Positions 1 to 6,526 of a stretch of DNA of 19,076 nt are shown piece by piece. Both the position numbers and the translations under genes were made by a program. The notes under the pieces are model-generated. The model did not search any database. It was given only the letters and a program-made list of their open reading frames with translations, and was not told the origin of the DNA. The DNA comes from Treponema sp. UBA3870 (GTDB lineage: Bacteria; Spirochaetota; Spirochaetia; Treponematales; Treponemataceae): positions 1 to 19,076 of the forward strand of contig DGGQ01000192.1 in NCBI GenBank assembly GCA_002392275.1. Direction: 5' to 3'. The stretch's first letter is position 1. Each line of letters opens with the position of its first letter.

Positions 1-725
1 CGTACAAACTGCTTGTCGTAGCTTGCGGGGCTTGTTCCCACCTTGTATGTGGAAAGATTCCAGAATCTGCTTGAATCGGGAGTAAGAACCTCGTCGGCAA
101 GAACCAGTTCACCGTTTTCGTCCAGACCGAACTCAAATTTTGTGTCCGCGATAATGATTCCGTTTTTGTACGCATGTTCGTAGCACTTGTTGTAGATGGC
201 GATGGCCGTGTCCGCAATCTTCTGTCCAAGCTCCGCGCCCAAATCATTTTTCATGTATTCAAGTGTAACGTTGATGTCGTGTCCCTCCTTTGCCTTGGTT
301 GAAGGTGTGCAGATTGGCTCCGCAAGTTTTTCTGCCTGCTGGTATTCCCTGTCGAACTTGTGTCCAAGGAATGGCTCTCCCTTTTTGTATGCCTCGTACA
401 TTGAGCCGAACATGTATCCACGGACAATCACCTCGTATGGAATCATCTTGAGCTTTTTGACCAGAATTGTGCGGCCCTCGTATTCGCTTTTCTGGAACTC
501 TGCCGGCATATCCTTGAGGTCGGAGGAAATCATGTGGTTTTTCACGATGTCCTTTGTGAGTCCGAACCAGAAATTTGAAAGAGCGTTGAGGACCTTGCCC
601 TTGTCTGTAATCATTGTCGGGAGAATCACGTCGAAGGCAGAGATACGGTCTGTGGTTACTATTACCATTCTTCCGTCTTCCAAATCATAAACCTCACGGA
701 CCTTGCCGCTGATTATCTTTTTCAT
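1..725 (-). CDS. purC: SAICAR synthase (phosphoribosylaminoimidazole-succinocarboxamide synthase), 3' end cut by window edge
   Basis: Cytosolic enzyme of purine synthesis that joins CAIR and L-aspartate, using ATP, to give SAICAR. The 241 visible residues start MKKIISGKVREVYDLEDGR, the family's N-terminal signature, followed by DRISAFDV, VIVRGYMFGS, DTKFEFG and EVLTPDSSRFW; the reading frame leaves the window at YDKQFV with no stop. Spacing and wording of the motifs resemble the longer, yeast ADE1-like form of about 300 residues, so roughly 50 residues are probably missing. The ATG at 723-725 has an AAGGAG Shine-Dalgarno site 7 nt upstream. It lies downstream of the phosphodiesterase gene on the same strand across a 111-nt gap that holds a candidate promoter of its own. 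The identification is secure; only the C-terminus is unseen. Confidence 0.97.
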   Translation of the reverse strand, partial: MKKIISGKVREVYDLEDGRMVIVTTDRISAFDVILPTMITDKGKVLNALSNFWFGLTKDIVKNHMISSDLKDMPAEFQKSEYEGRTILVKKLKMIPYEVIVRGYMFGSMYEAYKKGEPFLGHKFDREYQQAEKLAEPICTPSTKAKEGHDINVTLEYMKNDLGAELGQKIADTAIAIYNKCYEHAYKNGIIIADTKFEFGLDENGELVLADEVLTPDSSRFWNLSTYKVGTSPASYDKQFV

Positions 726-769
726 AGAAAATCTCCTTGGGAAAATCAATTTTTGAGTGGCACCAAAAC

Positions 770-827
770 GGAACCCACCACAGTTTATTTTCAACCGGCT
801 TTTTTTTCAAGTGGGTCCATTTTTTTT
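770..827 (+). terminator. Inverted repeat followed by T-run (terminator-like on + strand)
   Basis: GGAACCCAC (770-778) is complementary to GTGGGTCC (811-818) with one bulged base, and eight T follow at 820-827 on the + strand. The 32-nt loop is long for an intrinsic terminator. Both neighbours are transcribed leftward, where the same stem is followed only by GTTTTGG, so the orientation does not serve either known gene. It could limit antisense transcription or be chance in T-rich DNA. Confidence 0.3.
782..810 (-). promoter_or_regulatory. Candidate sigma-70 promoter for purC
   Basis: On the minus strand, TTGAAA (805-810) and TAAACT (782-787) are separated by exactly 17 nt, matching the -35 and -10 consensus at 5 of 6 and 4 of 6 positions. 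Transcription would start near 775 and give a leader of about 50 nt. No purine riboswitch-like structure is apparent in that leader. Read by eye, so moderate support only. Confidence 0.4.
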
Positions 828-836
828 GCTCAGGTC

Positions 837-3122
837 CTACTGGAAATATTTTTCCTCGAATGCGTAGATTGGAATCGGGTGTTCAAAATGGTAGCCCTGG
901 TATGAGTCGCATCCTATTGTCTTCAGGAATTCAAGCTGCGCCTCAGTTTCCACTCCCTCTGTCACAACGGAAAGCCCCAGTTTTTTTCCAAGCTCTATCA
1001 CCTGCTGGATTATTGTGCGGCTCTTCGATGCGTTCTTCGCGTGGTAGAGGAATGCCATGTCGATTTTGAGCACATCCACCGGGAGGTCCTTGAGCAGATT
1101 CAGCGACGAGTATCCCGAGCCAAAGTCATCCATGGCAATCACAAATCCCGCAAGCCTCAGACGCTCGATTACCGGCAGCTTTATCTCCAGCTCGGACATC
1201 ATTGCGGTTTCCGTCATCTCTATGTGCATTTTTGTTGGCGATACATCGTACTTTTTTGTAAGCTCGACGAATGTGCTGTAGACATCCATATAATAGAAGT
1301 CAAGCGGGGACAGGTTGACCGAAATGTAAAAATCCTCTCGCCCGTTGCGTTTCCATTTTGCCAGAAGCATACATGCGTTCTCCCACATGAAATAGTCCAG
1401 ACGGGAAATCATGCCGTTTTTTTCCAGGGTCTTTATGAACTGGCTCGGCGGAATCAGCCCCTTTTCCGGGTGGTTCCATCTTACAAGGGCCTCCGCTCCA
1501 ACGATTCTGCACTCGCTGTCCGTCTGTGGCTGAAGGTAGACCTCGAACTGTCCGTCCTCAAGCGCGGTGTCCAGTGCCGCCGTAATCTGCTGCTCCCAGA
1601 CCAGTGCCTTCCGCATGTTGTCGTCGTAGAATGCGTATCGGTTTTCGTAGCGGTCCTTGACGGATGACAATGCAAGAAAAGCCCTGTCAAACATTGTGAC
1701 AACCGATGTGTCAGATTTTGAAACCTTGTATACCCCCGCGTGCACGACTATCGAATAGTTCTGGTCCTTCAGTATGTCCGGGGTCTGCTCAAAGATTTTT
1801 TCAAACTGGGCAAGGTTCTGCTCAATGTTTTCCTCCCGCACAACCTGAACAAAACGGTCGCCCGAAATCTGTCCAAGAATCTCGTTTGGAATGGATGGAT
1901 TGTTCAGAATCTCCGCCAGCTGAATCAGCACACGGTCTCCAACGTCCCGTCCAAAAAGGTCGTTCAGCAGCTTGAAATTCTTTATGTCGAAGGCGACTAT
2001 GTAATACTGCTGCTCAGGATGTTCCCTAAGGAGAGCCTCGGTCTGCTCAATCAGTGTGGCCTTGTTGAAAAGACCCGTCAGATCGCTGTGTGTGGCCTTG
2101 TACTTTTCGCTCTCCATCTGGTTTATGTCGTCGGTGCAGTTCTGGATATGGTAGAAGCATCCCTCGGTGCGGTTGTGCTTTTCTATGACCTTGTACTCAA
2201 TCCTCAGGTGGGTCTTGTTCTCCCTGTGCATCGTTGTGAAAATCTTTCTGTAGCTGTTTGTGTTGGCGGGGAAAAAATCATCCTTCAGAATCTCACGCAG
2301 GGGGTCCTTTGATTTGTCAAGGGTGTCGTCCGTCAGGTTGAAGAAAAACTTTGCCGGGTCGTTGGCGAAAATACATTCATGGTCCGTGTTGAAAAACAGA
2401 ATCATGTCGGAGCTGTTGCAGACCACCTCGTTCAGAAGGTCGTAGATTACAGTGTGCTGCTTGTTAATCAGTGTGAAGTAGGTGACAAGGCACGCGCTGA
2501 TTCCGAATCCTATGATTGACTTGTCGATTTCGTTTGTGTTGTTGACGAAGAACAGGTCCCATACAATGGTAACAGCCAGCGAAACGAGTGTGGCTATGTA
2601 TTTTTTCCAATACACTGTGGCCGAAGTGCAGAGCTTGTAAATCAGCACGACAAAACAGAGTATGCTGAGTATATAGGAAAAGACCAGGTGGACGTTGAAC
2701 CAGAGCAGGTGCTTTGTGATATAGTAGATTTCACCATTTGCCCCCGCGACCTCCACACAGTTGTATGCGTGCCCCAGTATTGGGTTGATCAGCATGGAAA
2801 CGGAGTCGGCGGCTGTAAGGACGAGCAGAACCCACGGAATAAACTTTGGTCTTGGCTTCAGTCCGGTGTAGTTGATGCAGTAGCGGAGCAGGGTCAGCAG
2901 CAGCCAGTTTATGCTTCCGTAGAAAATGCTGTACGCCATGTTGCTTTCCGCCGGGGTGCTGCAAATCATCAGCGTGAAGTTTGCGATTGTCGGAAGCAGC
3001 GCGAATATGATTGGATAGCGCAGGTATCTTGCGATTGGCTTTTTGCTGGCGAATGTGATAATGACGCAAGCCCCCAGAACCAGAGTCATAATTATAAATA
3101 TTATTGCGTAAAGCTGTTTCAT
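837..3122 (-). CDS. Membrane c-di-GMP phosphodiesterase: 7TM sensor, PAS, degenerate GGDEF, EAL
   Basis: 761 residues. Seven hydrophobic segments lie at about 5-27, 35-55, 63-82, 94-112, 138-164, 174-193 and 202-219, resembling the N-terminal 7TM sensor found on some histidine kinases. A PAS-like region (about 225-335) and a GGDEF domain (about 340-500) follow. The GGDEF signature reads SGDRF (420-424) and no RxxD inhibitory site precedes it, so cyclase activity is unlikely; it may bind GTP as a regulator. The EAL domain (about 512-755) keeps its catalytic set: EALVRW (544-549), N603, E635, DDFGSGYS (665-672), K686, E722 in EGVET and Q742. The expected reaction is c-di-GMP to pGpG at the inner membrane. 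The ATG begins 3 nt after the stop of the Nudix gene, with AAAGG inside that gene's end as ribosome site, so the two are probably translationally coupled. The sensed signal is unknown. Confidence 0.93.
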   Translation of the reverse strand: MKQLYAIIFIIMTLVLGACVIITFASKKPIARYLRYPIIFALLPTIANFTLMICSTPAESNMAYSIFYGSINWLLLTLLRYCINYTGLKPRPKFIPWVLLVLTAADSVSMLINPILGHAYNCVEVAGANGEIYYITKHLLWFNVHLVFSYILSILCFVVLIYKLCTSATVYWKKYIATLVSLAVTIVWDLFFVNNTNEIDKSIIGFGISACLVTYFTLINKQHTVIYDLLNEVVCNSSDMILFFNTDHECIFANDPAKFFFNLTDDTLDKSKDPLREILKDDFFPANTNSYRKIFTTMHRENKTHLRIEYKVIEKHNRTEGCFYHIQNCTDDINQMESEKYKATHSDLTGLFNKATLIEQTEALLREHPEQQYYIVAFDIKNFKLLNDLFGRDVGDRVLIQLAEILNNPSIPNEILGQISGDRFVQVVREENIEQNLAQFEKIFEQTPDILKDQNYSIVVHAGVYKVSKSDTSVVTMFDRAFLALSSVKDRYENRYAFYDDNMRKALVWEQQITAALDTALEDGQFEVYLQPQTDSECRIVGAEALVRWNHPEKGLIPPSQFIKTLEKNGMISRLDYFMWENACMLLAKWKRNGREDFYISVNLSPLDFYYMDVYSTFVELTKKYDVSPTKMHIEMTETAMMSELEIKLPVIERLRLAGFVIAMDDFGSGYSSLNLLKDLPVDVLKIDMAFLYHAKNASKSRTIIQQVIELGKKLGLSVVTEGVETEAQLEFLKTIGCDSYQGYHFEHPIPIYAFEEKYFQ

Positions 3123-3125
3123 AGT

Positions 3126-3977
3126 TTAACCTTTGTTTCCCTCAAATTTCCCTAGAATCAGGTTGTAGGCCACGGAGCCTGGATTCGGGATTAGCGGAAG
3201 ATTTTCCCTGTCGAACCATGCGGCATCCTGGATTTCCTCTTCCTGTATTCTGATTTCGCCGCTATCATATTCAGCGGTAAACGCAAGCATGAGCTGGTCG
3301 GGAAATGGCCACGGCTGGCTGCCCACGTATCTTATGTTCTTGACTTTGATTCCGGTCTCCTCCATCACCTCTCGGGCGACGGTCTCCTCAATGCTTTCCC
3401 CATGCTCCACAAATCCGGCAACGCATGAATAAAAATTGGACGCGACCGTTTTGCTTTTCGCCAGAAGGATTTTGTTCCCGCGCGAGACAAGCACGATTAT
3501 CGCCGGCTCAATCTGCGGGAAAAAAAGCCTCTCGCATTTGGTGCAGCGTCTTGCGGTGAGCCTGTAATCATCGCGGAGCGGTCTTCCGCATGTCGGACAG
3601 AACCTGTATTTTTCTCGCAGCTTCAGAAATCCATGCGCGCGGGCGGCAAGTCCACCGAGAGACGAGTTTTGTGCCAGGGACTTTTCTTTTTCGGTCTTGG
3701 AGTCCCAAAAGAATTGGCGCAAAGGAATTGCCATGCATCCGGCTGGTATTGGGCAGTCGTTCTCCAGCATTACAGCTGTATAGTCCATCTCTGTTTCCGA
3801 AAACCAGTCCGACGCGACCTGATTTTTTATGCATCGCTCCAGGGTCTCCGCACTAGGCAATGCGGAAATGTCTATGGTTCTGGAGAAATCTGTGTCCTTT
3901 TTGAGAAGAATATTCTTTTCCGTAAAAATAAAGTGGCTTCCGCAGAAATCCACGGTCGGTGTGCTGACTATAGACAT
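3126..3977 (-). CDS. nudC: NADH pyrophosphatase / NAD-cap hydrolase family Nudix enzyme (NudC-like)
   Basis: Members of this family cleave NAD(H) to NMN(H) and AMP, and E. coli NudC also removes NAD caps from RNA. From Met at 3977 the protein has 283 residues: a family-typical N-terminal domain; a zinc ribbon with CPTC and CTKC (cysteines about 127, 130, 145, 148); a complete Nudix box from GFVEHGE to EEVMEETG-type residues (about 188-210, reading REVMEETG at its core); and SQPWPFP (about 220-226), the motif that marks NudC/NADH pyrophosphatases. An in-frame ATG exists 16 codons upstream (4025), but a good promoter (TTTACA, 17 nt, TACAAT) lies between the two and places transcription start on the A of the 3977 ATG, with no Shine-Dalgarno site, so I chose 3977 as a leaderless start. 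It is followed 3 nt later by the phosphodiesterase gene. Confidence 0.93.
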   Translation of the reverse strand: MSIVSTPTVDFCGSHFIFTEKNILLKKDTDFSRTIDISALPSAETLERCIKNQVASDWFSETEMDYTAVMLENDCPIPAGCMAIPLRQFFWDSKTEKEKSLAQNSSLGGLAARAHGFLKLREKYRFCPTCGRPLRDDYRLTARRCTKCERLFFPQIEPAIIVLVSRGNKILLAKSKTVASNFYSCVAGFVEHGESIEETVAREVMEETGIKVKNIRYVGSQPWPFPDQLMLAFTAEYDSGEIRIQEEEIQDAAWFDRENLPLIPNPGSVAYNLILGKFEGNKG

Positions 3978-3983
3978 ACTAGA

Positions 3984-4012
3984 ATTGTAACCCGATTTTG
4001 CGATTTTGTAAA
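3984..4012 (-). promoter_or_regulatory. Sigma-70 promoter of nudC, predicting a leaderless transcript
   Basis: TTTACA (4007-4012, 5 of 6) and TACAAT (3984-3989, 5 of 6) are separated by exactly 17 nt on the minus strand. The seventh base after the -10 element is the A of the ATG at 3977, where sigma-70 start sites usually fall. There is therefore no room for a ribosome binding site. Confidence 0.65.
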
Positions 4013-4078
4013 ATTTTTGGCGCAAAGTTACGGGCTTTTTTTTTGACCGTCAGCGGAAAGCCTGTCTAAATTTTAACA

Positions 4079-4567
4079 CTATTCATAAATATAGTCCGAA
4101 ATGTCAACTTCCTCAAAAGCGTCTATTCCCAGTTCTGAAAGGGCTATGGCGATTTTCAGCGCGAGCCTGTTGTACATCTCGTAGCTCGTTTCCATAACCT
4201 CATTCACCATTGCGGAATTTTCGGCAACAAGTTTTTTTCCAATCGGGGAGTCATAGAATTTCAGGATTTCATTTATCTCGTCAATTGTAAAGTGTTTTTT
4301 GTAGATTGGCTCATAGAATTCAACCAGAATGTCCAGTACAGTTTCTTTCAGCGAATCCTCAAATGCCACCCGGCTTTCGTTGTCCAGGTCGAGGTAATCC
4401 TCCAGCATACCTGTCATCATGTTGGACATTTGGTCTGTGGTCCCCGACACTTCCAGATATTTCCTCATGGCATCGGTGTAGTCATCTTTTCCCTGGGCGA
4501 ATGTCGTTGCCCCAATCAGCGGAAGCGCAATCAGCAAGAGCGTGGTTTTGAAAAATCCTTTCCTCAT
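4079..4567 (-). CDS. Secreted DUF2059-family protein
   Basis: 162 residues from Met at 4567. MRKGFFKTTLLLIALPLIG followed by ATTFAQG is a classic Sec signal peptide with likely cleavage after AQ-type residues near position 24, so the mature protein should be periplasmic. The rest is alpha-helical and acidic and carries the DUF2059 signature around HFTIDEINEILKFYDSPIG. The molecular function of this family is not established. The start is set by GGAGG 5 nt upstream of the 4567 ATG; an in-frame ATG 4 codons earlier (4579) overlaps that ribosome site and is probably not used. It lies 50 nt downstream of the YczE/YitT-type membrane protein gene and is likely cotranscribed with it. No convincing terminator follows before the nudC promoter. 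Confidence 0.85.
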   Translation of the reverse strand: MRKGFFKTTLLLIALPLIGATTFAQGKDDYTDAMRKYLEVSGTTDQMSNMMTGMLEDYLDLDNESRVAFEDSLKETVLDILVEFYEPIYKKHFTIDEINEILKFYDSPIGKKLVAENSAMVNEVMETSYEMYNRLALKIAIALSELGIDAFEEVDISDYIYE

Positions 4568-4617
4568 AAAATCCTCCATAAAGACTTCTCGTTAGCGGTG
4601 CGCCAAGGATGGTCCGT

Positions 4618-5313
4618 CTATTTTTTTTCTTCGATTTTCAGAATCCTCTTTCTCACGAATCTGCCAACAAGCTGAATCGCAGGACCGAGCGTCAGAGCCA
4701 TGACTATGGAGCCGACCAGCGATGTGGCAATGTCTATTCCCGAACCTATGCTCGAAAGAAGGCCAACCACTATTACAAACAAGTCGTAGCACATTCTGGT
4801 TACGGCCCTGGGAATCCTTTTTAGTTTTTCGCCAATGATGGTCGCAATTCCGTCGTAGGGGGAAAGTCCCATCTCCGCGTTGATGTAGAATGCCGCGCTG
4901 ATTACAAAAAGAAGGATTGCCGCCGAGAACATAAGGATTTTTGCCCAGAGCATTTCGGGGGAGCTGCAGATTGTTGTGAGCGCCGGGAAAGTTTTTGCCC
5001 AGACCCAGCGGAAAAAATCGGATATGTAGCCAATCAGAACCATGTTCGCTATGGTTCCAAGACCAATAAGCCGCCAGTTGATTATGACCATCACCACAAG
5101 CAGAACCAGATTCAGAACAAGCTGCCATGTCCCGAACTGCCATCCAATCCTTCTGGAGATTATGGTGTTCTGAAAAGTGTACGGGTCCGTTCCCCACTTG
5201 ATTTCAATCAGGAAGGACAAAAAGAATCCCATAAAAAAAATCCCGCCAATCATTATGCAAAATTTTTTCCAGAACTGCGGAACAATAATCTGTCTAAGAA
5301 ATTTGTTGCCCAT
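4618..5313 (-). CDS. YczE/YyaS/YitT-family integral membrane protein
   Basis: 231 residues from Met at 5313, mostly hydrophobic, with about five membrane spans (roughly 17-36, 66-83, 87-105, 124-143 and 172-205 by eye) and a basic C-terminal tail. Two repeated loop motifs, KWGTDPYTFQN and MGLSPYDGIATI, are characteristic of the COG2364 YczE/YyaS/YitT group, whose transport substrate or role is not known. The same frame stays open 28 codons further up (5397), but those codons contain a perfect promoter, so the start at 5313 with GGGGGAG just upstream is preferred; the 2-nt spacing is rather short. The gene is divergent from the alpha/beta hydrolase and leads an apparent two-gene operon with the DUF2059 gene. 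Confidence 0.85.
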   Translation of the reverse strand: MGNKFLRQIIVPQFWKKFCIMIGGIFFMGFFLSFLIEIKWGTDPYTFQNTIISRRIGWQFGTWQLVLNLVLLVVMVIINWRLIGLGTIANMVLIGYISDFFRWVWAKTFPALTTICSSPEMLWAKILMFSAAILLFVISAAFYINAEMGLSPYDGIATIIGEKLKRIPRAVTRMCYDLFVIVVGLLSSIGSGIDIATSLVGSIVMALTLGPAIQLVGRFVRKRILKIEEKK

Positions 5314-5341
5314 ATCTCCCCCAAACGCAAGTTGCCTACGG

Positions 5342-5370
5342 ATTATATTGATGCCCACCCAAAATGTCAA
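5342..5370 (-). promoter_or_regulatory. Perfect consensus sigma-70 promoter for the YczE/YitT-type gene
   Basis: TTGACA (5365-5370) and TATAAT (5342-5347) match the consensus at all 12 positions, with the optimal 17-nt spacer. Expected start near 5335 leaves a leader of about 22 nt containing GGGGGAG. It lies inside the upstream extension of the reading frame, which is the main reason for rejecting that extension. Confidence 0.85.
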
Positions 5371-5404
5371 AGGGGGTGAGTTCTTTGGGCTTGCCATATT
5401 AAAG

Positions 5405-5433
5405 TGGACATTGTAAAATCCTTATGGTAAAAT
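5405..5433 (+). promoter_or_regulatory. Sigma-70 promoter for the alpha/beta hydrolase gene
   Basis: TGGACA (5405-5410, 5 of 6) and TAAAAT (5428-5433, 5 of 6) are separated by 17 nt. Expected start near 5440 gives a leader of about 16 nt that contains the AAGGA ribosome site. It is back to back with the leftward promoter, with 34 nt between the two -35 elements. Confidence 0.7.
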
Positions 5434-5455
5434 TGCGGATTATAAGGAAAACAAA

Positions 5456-6406
5456 ATGAGCTTAAAGTATTCTATCATGGAGGCCCTTGCGGGGGACCAG
5501 AAGAAAAAATTCTGCCAGCAGCTGGAGGAGCATGAGTCCGTGAGCGATCTTCCGGACTGGTGCTATAAAAAATACGATGTGACAAAAACAGGCGACGATG
5601 AGAATCCTGTGTTCGCAATAAAATCAAAAAATAGCGAAGCCGCCAGGGCCATTCTGTATGTCTACGGTGGATGTGGAATCCTTGGACCTTCAAAGAAACA
5701 GTTCGTCATGGCCGCGAGGCTTGCCGATGTCACAAAATCTGTCGTCTATCTGCCGTTCTATCCCCTTGCCCCAAAAAACAATGTCCGTTTTGCCCTCAGG
5801 TGGCTGCAAAAAGTTTACGCCGACATGCTGAAGGAGTGGTCCGCAAAAAGGATTGTATTTGTTGGTGACAGCTACGGTGCGAATGTCGCTATGAGCCTGT
5901 GCTACCGTGTGGCTGGCCGTCCGTCAAAACTTGTGCTGATTTCCCCCGCCGTTGGTCTTGATGATGGTGAGGGCCTTGAAAAAAGAAAGTCCTCCGAGGA
6001 GAATGACCGCATGATGAGCGTCGAGGCCGACAGACTGATTGCCGCAAACTGGTTCAAGAATGTCCATCTCGATTCATCCGATGCGGATCCAATACGTGTG
6101 GACTGCTCCAATTTTCCTCCGACCTGTCTCTTTTATGGCACGAAGGAGCTTTACGCTGAATCAATCGGGCAGCTGGTTTCCAAAATTGAAAACGGGGATG
6201 TGCCGCTTGAGCTTGTCAAAAAGAAGATGTGCCACGACTGGGTTTTGCTCCAGAACACCGGGGAAGGAAAGAAAGCCCTGAAGCAGATAGCCGCGTTCAT
6301 TGAAAAAGAATTTGGTCCGGTCCAGCCAAAGGTTGTCGTTCCTCCAAAAAGCGACGATGAATCCACGGCTGACGAATCTGGTTCCGACCAGATTGAGGAA
6401 GTCTAG
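5456..6406 (+). CDS. Alpha/beta hydrolase, HSL-like (alpha/beta hydrolase fold-3) esterase family
   Basis: 316 residues, probably a cytosolic carboxylesterase of unknown substrate; no signal peptide is seen. The nucleophile elbow is GDSYGAN with Ser139, the YPLAP segment (102-106) corresponds to the YRLAP of the hormone-sensitive-lipase family, and His260 in CHDW fits the catalytic histidine. The oxyanion motif is YGGCG (70-74) in place of the usual HGGG, and the acid position in GTKELYAES is Glu231 where Asp is expected. The last 20 residues form an acidic, probably disordered tail. ATG at 5456 has AAGGA 8 nt upstream and a good promoter. gpmA follows 120 nt downstream. Substrate and pathway cannot be read from the sequence or neighbours. 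Confidence 0.88.
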   Translation: MSLKYSIMEALAGDQKKKFCQQLEEHESVSDLPDWCYKKYDVTKTGDDENPVFAIKSKNSEAARAILYVYGGCGILGPSKKQFVMAARLADVTKSVVYLPFYPLAPKNNVRFALRWLQKVYADMLKEWSAKRIVFVGDSYGANVAMSLCYRVAGRPSKLVLISPAVGLDDGEGLEKRKSSEENDRMMSVEADRLIAANWFKNVHLDSSDADPIRVDCSNFPPTCLFYGTKELYAESIGQLVSKIENGDVPLELVKKKMCHDWVLLQNTGEGKKALKQIAAFIEKEFGPVQPKVVVPPKSDDESTADESGSDQIEEV

Positions 6407-6431
6407 ATTTTTTGATATAGTTTAATGACAT

Positions 6432-6455
6432 CTCTAAAAACAGAAGATTTTAGAG
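6432..6455. repeat. 8-bp inverted repeat in the gap before gpmA
   Basis: CTCTAAAA (6432-6439) and TTTTAGAG (6448-6455) are exactly complementary with an 8-nt loop. No T-run follows on either strand, so it is not an obvious intrinsic terminator. It may be an operator, a transcript-stabilising hairpin or chance in AT-rich DNA. Confidence 0.4.
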
Positions 6456-6526
6456 GTTCCCTTAAAAAACAAATCCAGAAGCTTTTGCCTTTGGCATTGT
6501 TTCTATTAGATTTAGGAGTGTACAAA

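Noticed and set aside
726..836. Purine riboswitch in the purC leader
   Set aside because: No conserved purine-aptamer core or three-way junction could be traced in this 111-nt gap.
1041..1667. 208-codon rightward open frame inside the phosphodiesterase gene
   Set aside because: It is antisense to the EAL domain, has no ribosome site and reads as composition noise; the opposite frame carries clear motifs.
1740..2312. 190-codon rightward open frame opposite the GGDEF region
   Set aside because: Shadow of the coding strand; no start signals and no recognisable protein.
4010..4078. Terminator between the DUF2059 gene and nudC
   Set aside because: The nine-base homopolymer is T on the + strand, not on the transcribed leftward strand, and no stable stem precedes a T-run in the needed direction.
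4592..5197. 201-codon leftward open frame overlapping the YczE/YitT-type gene
   Set aside because: It is a shifted frame of the membrane protein gene, which has the promoter, ribosome site and family motifs.
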